From contig OY992839.1 in the NCBI GenBank assembly GCA_963921425.1, forward strand, positions 14,735,409 to 14,799,408: a stretch of 64,000 bases of DNA, read 5' to 3'. This document shows, piece by piece, positions 10,933 to 21,900 of the stretch. The stretch is from Dryas octopetala (taxonomy: Eukaryota > Streptophyta > Magnoliopsida > Rosales > Rosaceae). Numbering within the stretch: position 1 is the first letter of the stretch; the number at the start of each line of letters is the position of its first letter. Made by a program: the position numbers and the translations under genes. The notes beneath the pieces are model-generated. The model searched no databases, had not been told where the DNA came from, and saw only the letters and a program-made list of their open reading frames with translations.

Positions 10933-11734
10933 CTGAAGTTGTGGGAAATCCTCCCTGGCGAGGAACTCAACAAAGCGAGGAACAACCCCAGATAGAATAG
11001 CTTCTCCAATTGGAGGGCTTTGGTCTAAAAATTCAAAATTCGGATTATAATTACCAATATGCCCATTTACAATGTAAGCACAAAAATTAAACGACTAAGG
11101 GTGTTGAATTTTAAAAATCCAACAAAATCTAAGTGTTCTCAATTAGGATTTTAATAGATTCTATAAAAATCTTGGTGTCCCAACTCAGATTTTAATAAAT
11201 TCCTTATAAATTCAGGTGTACTAAAAAACTTATAAATTTTATTAAGTGATGAATTTTGGTGGATTTGGATATATTATGTTCAAATAACAAAGGCCATGAC
11301 AATTTCAACCATTTCTTCTTGAATTTTGATGAATTCTATGAAAGTCAATAAGAATCTATAAAATCTATGAAATCTACAAGCTCTTTTAGAATTTATTAAA
11401 ATCCGAGTCGAGGACACCATGGAAAGCTCAAAGACAGAATAATGGCCCTAATCATGTAAAATACCATTAGAAAGCAATTTTCGAAAGTGCGCAGTGGCCT
11501 CGAGCTGCAAATTATTATTGTCAGAACAAACCCCAGCAAGCATCGAAGGTAGAATCTCTAACTGCAATCAATGCCATGCCCATAAATAATAAATTGGACC
11601 ATTAAAAGCCACAAACGAAGATATTCGGCGGATAAACTCCTAGACAAAGACTGTACCTTCCTCTCGAGGTTTGAGGGCCGAACCTTGCTCCGGTTCTGGT
11701 GGACCTCGATGCTGGCGCTAGGCCTCCGCGACAT
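10933..11734 (-). pseudogene. importin-alpha gene fragment with introns (three exons)
   Basis: Three exons with GT-AG borders lie on the minus strand. Exon 1 (11734-11657, ATG at 11734) encodes an IBB-like start, MSRRPSASIEVHQNRSKV. Exon 2 (11561-11465) encodes LEILPSMLAGVCSDNNNLQL and onward to FRKLLSN. Exon 3 (11024-10933) encodes QSPPIGEAILSGVVPRFVEF then LAREDFPQLQ. Exons 2 and 3 join in phase and match the first ARM repeats of plant importin-alpha, the adaptor that carries NLS cargo into the nucleus. Most of the IBB domain and all later ARM repeats are absent, so this cannot be a working receptor. Retained introns show capture from genomic DNA, not from mRNA. It lies inside the Tat element. 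Confidence 0.85.
11098..11424. mobile_element. MITE-like inverted-repeat element in the captured importin-alpha intron
   Basis: Arms at about 11174-11203 (GGTGTCCCAACTCAGATTTT) and 11389-11418 (reverse complement GGTGTCCTCGACTCGGATTT) are near-identical in opposite orientation. The AT-rich sequence around them has related GGTGTT segments. It lies between importin exons 2 and 3. Exact ends and target duplication are unresolved. Confidence 0.5.
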
Positions 11735-11927
11735 GATGTTCGCTTTGCTTGTGCCTTGGGACCTCTCGGTCGGAGACGGAAAAGGACGAGAAAACCTAAG
11801 AATTCTGAACTTTTTTTTGAGTATTCGAAAGAGAGGGATTACTGTTTTGTTAAGATATCATATATTATTTACATCATTAAGGCTATATATTTTTTTTTCT
11901 TTTCTTCCAAGTTTAAGTGTATAAACC

Positions 11928-12130
11928 AGTGTTTTAAAAGGCGGTGGCGAGGCGTGCGTCTAGACGCGAGTCGAGTCGAGGCGGCCGCCCATCGCCTCAG
12001 GCGGAGCTCTGTTTAGCGATCCTCCCGTTTAGCGCATACGGAGGCGCGATATCGATCAAGGCGCTGCATCTGAGAGGAAGGCAGCGCGTAATCGGTTTGA
12101 GGCGTAAGCCTCAGCAAGAGAGATGAGGGT
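11928..12130. repeat. AGGCG-type repeat, copy 1
   Basis: It begins CAGTGTTTTAAAAGGCG and continues with many GAGGCG/CGCCTC blocks, ending with GGCGTAAGCCTC. The same start is seen near 38637 and 61130. This looks like a non-autonomous DNA element family; opposite ends are poorly defined here. Confidence 0.55.
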
Positions 12131-12240
12131 TTTTTGTTTTTGTGTTTTTGTCGTTTTGTCCCTTGATAACGTCGTTTTGTCCCTTGATTTATCTGGGTTG
12201 GTTTAATGAAACGGTGTGTTTGAGTTGGTTTCCTGACCAA

Positions 12241-13182
12241 AACGACACTAGTGGTTTGTGCTTCGTTGACGGAAGAAGTTCGGTCAACGTCCTCTACCAC
12301 TCTGCGTTTAAGCAGATGGGAATCGGCGAGGACAAGTTGGAAGCTGACACACCTGCCCTGATCGGATTCGGGGGAGAAGTGGTCCAACCCCTCGGACACG
12401 TCTACCTTTCCCTTTCACTCGGGAAAGGAACGGTCAAGAAAACTTGCATGACGTATTTTATCGTTGTCAAGCGACCGTCAGCTTACAACATCATCCTGGG
12501 CAGACCAGCTCTGGTCGACCTCGACTGCATTGTCCATTATGCCAACCTTCTTATCAAATGTCCGGTGGGTGAGGACTGCATAGTCATTCATGGAGACCAA
12601 TGTTCGGCTCGGTGTTGCTACGCCACTTCCATAAAGCAGAAAGGCTAACTACCAAACTTCTAGGAACTGGACTCCATCACTGATTCAAGCAGATGGCCAA
12701 GGGCAGAAACGTTTGACTTCACCATCGAGCCGAACTCAGATGTCCGACCTCTCCTAGCCAAGACTTGGGAAGATGTGTCGATCACAGAGGACAGTCCGGA
12801 TCGGCTCGTCCAAGTGGGGACTCAGCTCACCCCAGCTCAGCGGGCGGCCATACTTGACTTCCTCCGTGCCAATGCGGAAGTATTCGCCTGGTCTTACGAT
12901 GACATGTCAGGCATATCGTCTGACGTGATCACCCACAGGCTGAACATGGACCCGAGATGTAAACCGGTCCGTCAAAAGAGGAGGTCGTACGATCCAGTCC
13001 AGTATGCAACCATGGCTGAAGAGGTAACCAGGTTGCAAAACAACGGGTTCATTCAAGAGGTCAACTATCAGATGCAGCTGAACCCAGCCAAATGTGTCTT
13101 TGGGTTCGCTCAGGCAAATTCCTTGGCTATCTGGTCAGCCATAGGGGAATCGAGGCCAATCCGGAGAAGATCCATGCCCTAA
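12241..13182 (+). pseudogene. Tat-clade protease and N-terminal reverse transcriptase remnant
   Basis: Bases 12241-12648 encode an aspartic-protease-like domain. The active-site region reads CFVDGRSSVNVLY (family D-G/S-x-S-S), with the flap and hydrophobic 'NIILGRPAL' end conserved. After a stop and frame change, 12775-13075 encodes the start of RT (AEVFAWSYDDMSGISSDVIT, then HRLNMDPRCKPVRQKRR, then NNGFIQEVNYQ). At about 13068 it jumps straight to MQLNPAKCVFG, the sequence normally found just after the YxDD region. The fingers and palm, including the catalytic aspartates, are therefore deleted, which makes the element unable to copy itself. Confidence 0.8.
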
Positions 13183-14242
13183 TCAACATGAAGTCCCCAA
13201 GAACACGTAAACAGATCCAGAGCCTGACTGGAAGAGTTGCCGCCCTGAACCGGTTTATCTCAAAATCCACTGACCGGTGCCTCCCTTTCTTCAAAGCCCT
13301 GAAGGGAGTATGGAAGAGCATAGAATGGACCCCCCAATGCGAGCAAACCTTTCAAGATCTGAAGACGCACATGGGGGAACCTCCCATCTTGTCCAAACCA
13401 GAGGAAGGCGAAGAACTTTTTCTTTACCTATTCGTCTCTGACTCGGCTCTCAGTTCGGTCCTGGTGAGAGAAGTCGGCGGGATACATCATCCGGTCTTTT
13501 ATACAAGCCGAGCTCTCGTCGACGCCGAAACCTGATATCCTAAGTTCGAGAAGATGGCCTTCGCCTTGGTCAGCTCGGCTCGGAAACTAAGGCCTTACTT
13601 TCAGGCCCATTCAATCATCGTCTTGACCGACCAGCCACTCAGGCAAATACTGGCCAAACCCGAGACTTCTGATCGGCTCATCAAGTGGTCAATCGAACTT
13701 GGTGAGTTTGACATTACCTATCATCCCAGAACGGCCGTCAAGGGTCAGGCCATGTCAAACTTCATCTGTGAGTCCACCATCACAGCAAAAGATCCACTCG
13801 ACACCGACGTTACATCAACCACATCCGATCTGAACACAAACGGCGATCGTACCCAAGCTTATCTCCTCACTTGGACCCTGTACGTAGACGGATCTTCCAA
13901 CGCAATTGGAAGCAGAGCCGGACTTGTTTTGATCTCCCCAGAACAAGTCGTGATGGAGTACGCTCTTCGCTTCGGATTTCAAGCATCCAACAATGAAGCG
14001 GAGTATAAAGCACTCATCGCCGAACTCAGATTGGCAAAGGAGCTCGGCGCAACTAGGCTAAACATCTTCAGCGACTCCCAACTCATCGTCAATCAGATAT
14101 TGGAAGAATATGAGACTCGAGAACCAAGCATGGCGGCCTACCTCGAGAAGACCCGCACACTGCTCGGGGGGTTTCAGAAATACAAGATATCCCAAATCCC
14201 AAGGGACGAACCGTCATACTCAAGTGCACCTGACATGATCCT
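13092..14242 (+). pseudogene. Tat-clade RT thumb, RNase H and archaeal-type RNase H remnant
   Basis: From 13092 the frame reads KFLGYLVSHRGIEANPEKI and the RT connection, then the RT-linked RNase H (LFLYLFVSDSALSSVLVREV, HPVFYTSRALVDAET). A TGA at 13533 stands where the family has Arg, a CGA to TGA change. The frame resumes (YPKFEKMAFALVSSARKL) through VLTDQPLRQIL. A second RNase H starts near 13870: WTLYVDGSSNAIGSRAGLVL, then NNEAEYKALIAEL, then FSDSQLIVNQI; its D-E-D residues are visible. Dual RNase H marks the Tat group. At about 14200 (SQIPR) the frame runs directly into the truncated 3' LTR, so integrase is gone. Confidence 0.85.
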
Positions 14243-14824
14243 CTGACAGATGGGATATTCCAGCCCACAGCCATGACTATTGGGGCATTCCACCTGATCT
14301 TCCATCCTTGCATTCAATGCAGCATTAAATGCAAAGGAGGTGGGTAGCTGTGCATGCCACTACTCATGACCGAACGCGTGGATCTTTCTCAACCACTCAT
14401 CCACATGCAGGTAACTTACTCCCCACAACTTCCTTTGTCTATATAAACCAACTTATATGCACAAAATCAGGATCTATCAATCACCAAGCAAACACATACA
14501 CCAATTTTCATTCACGAAAGGCTTACCAAAGACATACTCAACTTGCTGAGAATAACCCAGAACATTTTTACCTTGTTCTTCCCATTCTTCCAAGCTCATC
14601 ACCTGTTCTTCCTCACTTTCATTCAAACACCTCCAAATACACATCACTGACTTCATCATCGGAGCGGGTTTGGCTAGTACCACACCGGTCCATCTTCGTT
14701 GATCTTGTATTTCATATAGGAAGAATTCAAGTCGACATCCACGTCATCATCCAACAAGGAATCTAATCAGCCAGATCATCATCTCTAAGTTGTTGCATCT
14801 ATCTTACGAAAATTTGCATCAACA
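14203..14824 (+). repeat. 3' LTR of the Tat-clade element, 5'-truncated
   Basis: It matches 9319-9903 of the 5' LTR, with extra bases near 14600-14620 and 14735-14775, and ends TTGCATCAACA followed by CTTAT. The missing start and the direct join to RNase H coding sequence indicate one deletion removing integrase and most of U3. Confidence 0.85.
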
Positions 14825-15900
14825 CTTATCCATATTTTTGTTTGTATTAAATTACTCTACTTCTAGCTCTAACTTGGTTTGTTTGGGGCATTAATTAATT
14901 GTTCTATAGGTGGGGTGACATTGGCCGAGATCCATCCTACATGAGATGGTTTATTCACTTATACATGTGGACAGTGGATTAAACTTAAAGTACAAGTAAC
15001 ATTAAGCACATGTACATAAAATCCATCAATTTATGGACATGCAGTTTATATTGGTGACATTAACCACATGTACATGAAATCCATCAAATACCAAGTAGTC
15101 AACCAACCATGGGACCACATATATAAAATCAAGATCATATAAAGTTGGTATATACTATATATAGTTCTAATCAATACTCTTCTGCCACATACAGATTCGT
15201 ATCCAAAAATGATGTAAGATATTAGTGAAATACAGGTTCATATTGCTTAAGCTAGCTTGAAGTACAATTAATTCATGCACTGATGTCCAAAAATATATAT
15301 TCAATTTCTTAGTACGTACAAGGCTATAAGCTATTGTTTTGATTGTCAAGCAAGATATATATATATATATAAATGTTGGGTTTTTGGCTGTACATAAATA
15401 AAAATTAATAAAAAAAAAAAATTGGGGGGGGGGGGGGGTGTGGGGTGCATGTTGAGGGTTAATTTAAAGAGACGAACATAAAAGGGGGTACAATGGGCCG
15501 TTTTGTGCTGTATATGATATGTTTTTTTATAAACAATAATATAATATAGTTAAATAATAATTAAATAATAGAAAGTTACATATTATAGTCTCTTAAGTCT
15601 GAGCTGCAATGGGTTTGACCCGCATATAGTCTTAGGGATCCAACTTTGCAGTATATATATATATTTTTGATTTTTAAGATCCTCTCCCTCACCACTGATA
15701 CATGGATGCATATAATCTCTGAGTAGGAGACTGAATATATGTCAAAATAAGATTAATAAAATAATAATGCTATTTTTTTTTTTTTGACAAGTATATAATA
15801 ATATAATTTTGGTACTAATATATTAAGTTTTAATTAGTTGGTACGTAGCTTTATCCTCCTGTAGATTAAAAAGTGGTTCTATGTTCAAATTTCCTTATTA
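14825..15900. other. intergenic, no gene recognised
   Basis: It contains two diverged copies of a short segment (ACATTAAGCACATGTACATA / ACATTAACCACATGTACATG near 15000 and 15058), a (TA)n tract near 15355, an A-run and a G-run at about 15409-15440. Confidence 0.55.
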
Positions 15901-15904
15901 ATTA

Positions 15905-16205
15905 GTGAGTGTCCTATGTAGGAGTGGACTTAACCCTGCCAGAATGGACTGGTCGAAACCAGAATAAACCCTATGGACTTGGGTTTGCACTTTACAGTGA
16001 ACTAGTTAGGGAGTCCTCTTTGCTTCCCTACTTTTCTCTTGTTGATTTTCATTTTTGTTCTAGCTCTTGTAATAAGGCAGCTCATAGACTTGCCAATTTC
16101 TCTTTATCCATTGCTTCTGATGTAGTCTGAATGGAGGATGCTCCATCTTGGTTATTATCCATCTCCTTAATTAATAAGAATGGCTTGACTGTTGGCCAAG
16201 AGCCT
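15905..16205 (+). pseudogene. LINE RNase H tail remnant
   Basis: The frame at 15909-16130 ends LVDFHFCSSSCNKAAHRLAN, shaped like the end of a LINE RNase H domain ('v.R..N.aAh.LA'). A TGA replaces the Trp codon and the related-looking MEDAPSWLLSI follows. Only the extreme 3' part is present. Confidence 0.5.
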
Positions 16206-16311
16206 TAAAGAAATGAGAGGCCTCATTCCCTATATAAAAAAAGAAAGTATTCAACTATAGGCATTACTATATTTCTCTCCTTGTGTATGTGAAGGGACAG
16301 CCTAGAAGTCA

Positions 16312-16319
16312 ATTAAGCG

Positions 16320-16356
<37 letters not shown>
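16312..16356. repeat. (CA)n(TA)n microsatellite
   Basis: A run of about nine CA units is followed directly by about ten TA units. Confidence 0.85.
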
Positions 16357-16393
16357 CAGACAATTCCATTCATTGTACCAATCAGTGTTAAAC

Positions 16394-16690
16394 ACATTAG
16401 TGGAACTTATCCTTGAAAATTGGCTTGCAAGAAAGGTGCCCAAATACTTATACCAAAGGTAACTAGACAATGTGGGACTATACTAACATTGCCATAAAAG
16501 TTAGGGTTGGAGTCACTCGGCACTGCCCAAGAATAGAGATACGAGTTCGACCCATCCTTGTGGTACACCTACCCTAATGCCATGGTACATAGTAGAACTT
16601 ATCCTTCAAAACCAGCTTTCAAGGAAAAGGTGCCCAAATACTTGTATACTACATATTTCAAAAGTACCCAGACAATGTGGGATTATGCTA
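16394..16690. repeat. two diverged direct repeats around a possible tRNA-like segment
   Basis: GTGGAACTTATCCTTGAAAA...GGTGCCCAAATACTT...GACAATGTGGGA (from about 16399) recurs as GTAGAACTTATCCTTCAAAA...GGTGCCCAAATACTT...GACAATGTGGGA (from about 16592). Between them lies GAGTTCGACCC, similar to a Pol III B box, so a SINE-like origin is possible but unproven. Confidence 0.45.
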
Positions 16691-16699
16691 GCTAGCAAT

Positions 16700-18900
16700 T
16701 AGAAGCCAGAAAAATATATACTCTAAAACTCGGCTCTTTCATCAACTTTTTCTCACTTCTATGATTTTATAGGACTTTTATAATGATGGAAATTTTAGTG
16801 ATTATTATAAATAATATAATGAAACCATCGAATACTAAAACATAATTCATTTAGAATGAAAACTCCAAATGACTAAAGCTATAAATATGAAAATAAATAA
16901 TACTTAAAATTTGAATAGCAATTTGGAAATTTCTCCAACATATGGGTTCAACAAGTGATACTTTTTTTTTTTGGAGAAAGAAGCTTTGAAATTAGAACCT
17001 CCAACACTGTGAAGAGATTTGAGAGTTGAGAAAACAGTTTGGTTCTATAGCCTCTTTTGACACTAGAATTGGCATCAAAATTTGTAATTCTACCTTTTAA
17101 CATTTTTTTTCTTTTAATTTTTTTTTTTGTAAGGAAGAAAATTCTCATAATTCAGTTTATCATCTAATAAAAGTAATTCCCAGCTACATAGTCTGTTCAC
17201 AATAAGGCCCTATACAAAATCTGAAAATCCCACCTCAGAAAAATTTACCTTGTGACCAAAGAGTTGTCACTTTTGAGGACACCCCAAACAGTTGTTTATC
17301 ACGTGGATGACCTCAGGTACCTTTGTTGGCCTTGTTTTGGTCTTTAATTTAATTCATGGAGCCCCAAACCCTATTTAGTTAGGGCATGACAACTTGCCCT
17401 ATTAGGTACTTTATGCTAAAGTTATTTCACTATAAAGAAAACAAAAAAAATCCACTTATATATGAGAAATAGTGGAAAACATGAAGAAGACAAAAAGAGA
17501 TGCCCCCAAAGATTAGCCGCGGACTAATTATGATGATATGTATGTGGGTGATATATAGCAAATAAATTAGTCATCTGACTATGTAGGCTAGGGTTAGTAA
17601 GGCCTCCTAACTTTCTCAAGAGACAAACAAAGCTTAAATTTAAGAGACATCTTACTGGAATCCTGTTATGGGTCAAGCAATTGATGACTTTTTGGGTCAA
17701 ATATGACATTTTTCATTGCATAAATATGCAATTTTTTTGTGATTCTTTTCGAAGCTTTATTAATGACAAAACTGCAATAGTGCATTAATTTGGTCATCAC
17801 TCTTAAGAACAGAGATTCTTTGTAACCAAAATTGTCTTATTTCAACTCTTCTTGAACTTATCATGTCAGTATATTTTATAATTTTTTGAACTTCATAGTT
17901 ATCCTTATTTTTGTTCTCTAGTACAGGTGAAATTCATAAATAAATGGTATACATTATTTTCAAACCAGGCTTTGTTGAACTGATATTAAGGGAAAAAAAA
18001 AAAAACAAGGAAAGTAGGCCAATGCCCTACAATTTGGATATTCAACAGACCTAATTTCAGTGCAACAAGCCCGTATATAAATTGCAATGATGGTGATTTA
18101 GCTGAGAGATACCAAGAAATAGCCCCACGGTACCTCAATCAGTTAGGTATATAATATGACTCAGTTGGCCTAAATAAGGCCAGACAATCATGCAGATCAT
18201 ACATGTAAAATGAGCAAACATCATTTCTATAGAGTCTAGCTACCATTAGAACACTCAAAAAAGTTGTTGCAAGCTCAATTTATCTTTGCTATTTCAAGAC
18301 CAGATTTACAGGCACCACCAAATCATAACACCTAAGTTCTTAAATTAAATATCCACCTAATTTCCAAATGAAATAGATTTCTTTTGAGTTCTCTTTGAAT
18401 AATAGAATTTCATGTAGGATGTTTTAATGCTAACATGATGATCGGCCACAAAAAGTGTTGAAATGGTGCATGGACAATCAAGTGCAAAACATAATTACAC
18501 ATCCCAATTCACTAGAGCTCATGGTTAGGAGTTCTCATGATAGCAAGTGAATGAATAATCAGTTCCATGGGTGAAGCATCAACTTACAAAAATATCATGA
18601 AGACTTGCATCTTCAATAAAAATAAGGGGACAAAACTAAAAAGGAAGATAGAAGAAATTATGATTTACAAATTTCAGTAGAATGCTCAATGGAATAACCA
18701 TGTTTTATGCTGTGAGCATCTTATGCTTTTTGCTTCTGCAGATTTTCCAATGGGTCATGAGGTAAATGAAGTAAATGCACCAATCTAAGACTAATTCATT
18801 TTCTTTCTTCTACAGGGATGTGTAGCTTTGAGATGGATGGCACAGTTAAACAGTCCTCTTTTAAATCACAGGGCAGCCTAAAGCATCAGCCTCATTCTTT
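16700..18900. other. intergenic, no gene recognised
   Basis: AT-rich sequence without a recognisable coding frame, RNA gene or repeat boundary. Its right end probably includes 3' UTR of the S1-domain gene. Confidence 0.5.
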
Positions 18901-18905
18901 CCTTT

Positions 18906-21900
18906 TTATTCCTTTTCGAATTTAAACCACTTCCAATTTGCATACATGCTTAATTTGTCAAAAGGTAGAGCATCGCTTGGAGGGGGTTCTGACCTACGAG
19001 TGGCTAGAACAGAAGGAAGCTTTTGCCTGTACTTTTTTGCCATCAATTCAGCCTCTGACCACACTTTCTGCCAGAAGGAAGAAATTTATATTTGCTAAGC
19101 TCAACTCATTATGGAAGCAGTACTCAGGCCAAATGATATTTTCAATTCAAAGGGGGAAAAAAACAATATGAATACCTCTTTGTTTGATAAAAAAAGGCCA
19201 GGCTCGCTTTCAAGGTCAGCAATGCTGTAAGCCACAAAAGCGAAAGTTGAATTTGGCATCAGTCAGGATTTCCCAACCAAAATGAATTTGAAGAGGAAAA
19301 GAAAAAATCAGTAGACAATAGCTAGCTCATGAGAATACCATTACCTGTAGGGGGTAGAACTATAAAGCATTAAATGTTTACAAAACGGCAAATCCACATA
19401 ACAAAAAAAAAAAACCCTATACAATTTTGCTCCTCTATAAGCATGTTCTTGCATGCCAAACAATCTGTTCTAATTATTACAGTGCTTACAACAAGGCAGC
19501 AACTTGGAAACCCCAAGTGACAAACTGAAGACTGCCAATCCAGGCAGTCTATTCATGATAAAGTACTTTCCGGAGGGGGAAATTGAAGAAAATTGATTGA
19601 CCTTGATATATTTCTCAGTTACTGATCTCTAGAGAAACATTTTATACTGCATGATGAAGTTCTGCAGTATATTGAGTAATGCTAGAGGTTCTACAATTTT
19701 AGACCAAAATAGTGGAGGTGGGATCCACTTGTCACAGCAACTATTATGACTAGTTGGTACACATCACTTGCCACATAATGTGGTTAGCTAATGTAGTCTG
19801 AAAATGTGCTCCCTTTAGCATTATTTGTATATATTACATAACTTTTAGCGGTAGTAACAACATGACGTACCAATGTTAACAGAATTGCTCATCCATTTAT
19901 GAGCAACCTACATTAAAGAACAAAGTTGATTAATGCTTTTATTATGTAAGTTCCGGTACCCTAGATCCAAAAAGAAAAATAGTATCAATTTTGGCCTACA
20001 CTATGAAGGCCACAAATAATTGAAATATATTTTCTTGCAAAACAAAAAAGATCATATACTTAACCGAGTTTATCTTAACACGAGGAAGACTATTGCAGAA
20101 CCAATGGAGAACAAAGAGAGAGAAAAAGGAGAGAAATAAAGAGAGCGTTGAAGAGAGGAAATAAGAGTAGACTGAATTTCAAGTTATTCAATCAAGCTGT
20201 GTAAAAAGGGTTACATCATGACCTATTCATAGGACCATCCGAAAATCAATTCCCTAATCAAATTCCTAAATTAGGATCTCCATCAACATGCCAAAATCTC
20301 CTTAAACAAGAGTGCTGTTTTTGTATTTCTTCCTTAGGGGAACCCCACAATACGTATGAATTCTGATATATTAGTCTTGTTTATAACTTCTAGTACTAGT
20401 TTGAATTGACTGAAATCAAATGTTGTCTAATATTTGACATAGATGATTCCTAAAGGATTTATGTGATTTTATTTTCCATAAGGAAAGGAACGACTTCAAA
20501 GTTCAAATCTCAGACCATGTCCACAGAGCTTCATCATTAACCAAAATGTACTATGGAACAATTTTTATATAATGGAGTTGCGGCTATAATGGCCATGTGT
20601 CTTAAACCTTTTGGTCGCATTCCAGAACGGGCCTCCAGTTTAATGGTCAAACTGTTCATCAATCCAATTCAATCCAGGTTTTAAACAAAACTAGTTCATA
20701 GGTTATGCCTGGACCGGAAGTGTGACCAGTTCCCAGTTTAATACCTCGGACTGGTTGGTTGGGTCCAGGCTTTAGAACATTGGTCTAGAATAGTGGTAAG
20801 GATTGAATTCACCGAGTTAAAAGTAAAAATTGGAGATTTGACCCAGGACAAATTATGGATGAACTCAAAAAATAAGCATTCCGGTCCTTATATAGTTATA
20901 TACCTGAGAGATATTTTGTCAGGAAACATCGACTTGACAACCAGAACTTTGATCTTCTCGTTAAGTGAAAGTAAGTCACTAACAGAAGTAATTCGGGCAC
21001 GAGTGAGGTTTGAGATATGCAGCAAGCCACTGAAACAATAAAAAGGTTCAAAAAAATTATCGACCAGTAACAAGCATAAGAAAAATTAAGATACATATTT
21101 AACATGTTTACAGTCTTAGATCAAAATGATGCGATCAGGGTTTAGTACAGTCAAAAAGAACAAGCCTCAGCATCATTATAATTTTTATTGACAATGTGAC
21201 AGCAAAGCCACATCCTGAATGGATGGGCTTTCTCATTTTCTCATTTTGGATAAAAACTTTTCCTTGCAAGGTCATGTTTACATTCAGATGTTTATCCTGC
21301 TGTATCTCAACTCTAATTTCTAAACTAGATCATCTGCTTTGGAATTTTAAAATTAGTACACAGTTGCATAGAATCTTGATCCAAGTGGACACTAGAACTG
21401 GTATAATTAGCAAAGGAAATATACTCCGACACATAGAACTTTTATACTCCGACCAAAAAAAAAAACCCAAAAGAAAAGGAAACCTAGCAGGTGCCTTCAG
21501 CCTACTGAAGGATAAGATAATCTCAATTTCAAGTTATTTTTCAACATGGCATGCCCTGCCTGTAAGTTCTATCTACATTAGAGAGGCGACAAGGTCATAA
21601 TGAAACTCTCTTTGCCATAAGACTATCTTGATGATACATTTCTTAAGTGTTTTCAGTATCAGAATATCTATTATCATCTTCAACGAACAGCAGAAGTCCT
21701 GAAAGTAGTGCAAAATTACATACCTTTTCAGCTTAAAGTTGTGGAATTTTTATTTTCATTTCTTGTTTGAAGCCTAACATGTATCATGTCTTCTTTTTCA
21801 TGCATTTACATCTCTTTAGAGAAAACTCCATACAATTTAATTTCATGTCCTGGTGTTCTAATCTTTGAAGAGTATTCCACATATACAGCATGCATTTCCA

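Larger units (their letters stand above)
8866..14824 (+). mobile_element. Ty3/gypsy LTR retrotransposon, Tat clade, defective
   Basis: The 5-bp duplication CTTAT lies immediately outside both ends (8861-8865 and 14825-14829), and the element begins TG and ends CA. It holds a full 5' LTR, a primer-binding site, gag start, protease, a broken reverse transcriptase, RNase H and a second (archaeal-type) RNase H, then a 3' LTR lacking its first ~455 bases. Two RNase H domains plus a tRNA-Asp-like primer site are marks of the Tat/Ogre group. The RT core and integrase are missing. Bases about 10160-12240 are a rearranged middle: inverted gag, then importin-alpha exons, a MITE-like element and an AGGCG repeat. 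The paired LTR parts differ by roughly 25 substitutions over about 580 bases plus two indels by eye, so the insertion is not recent. Confidence 0.9.

Noticed and set aside
16530-16560. Possible tRNA gene because of GAGTTCGACCC
   Set aside because: No cloverleaf or A box could be built around it; at most a SINE-like B box.
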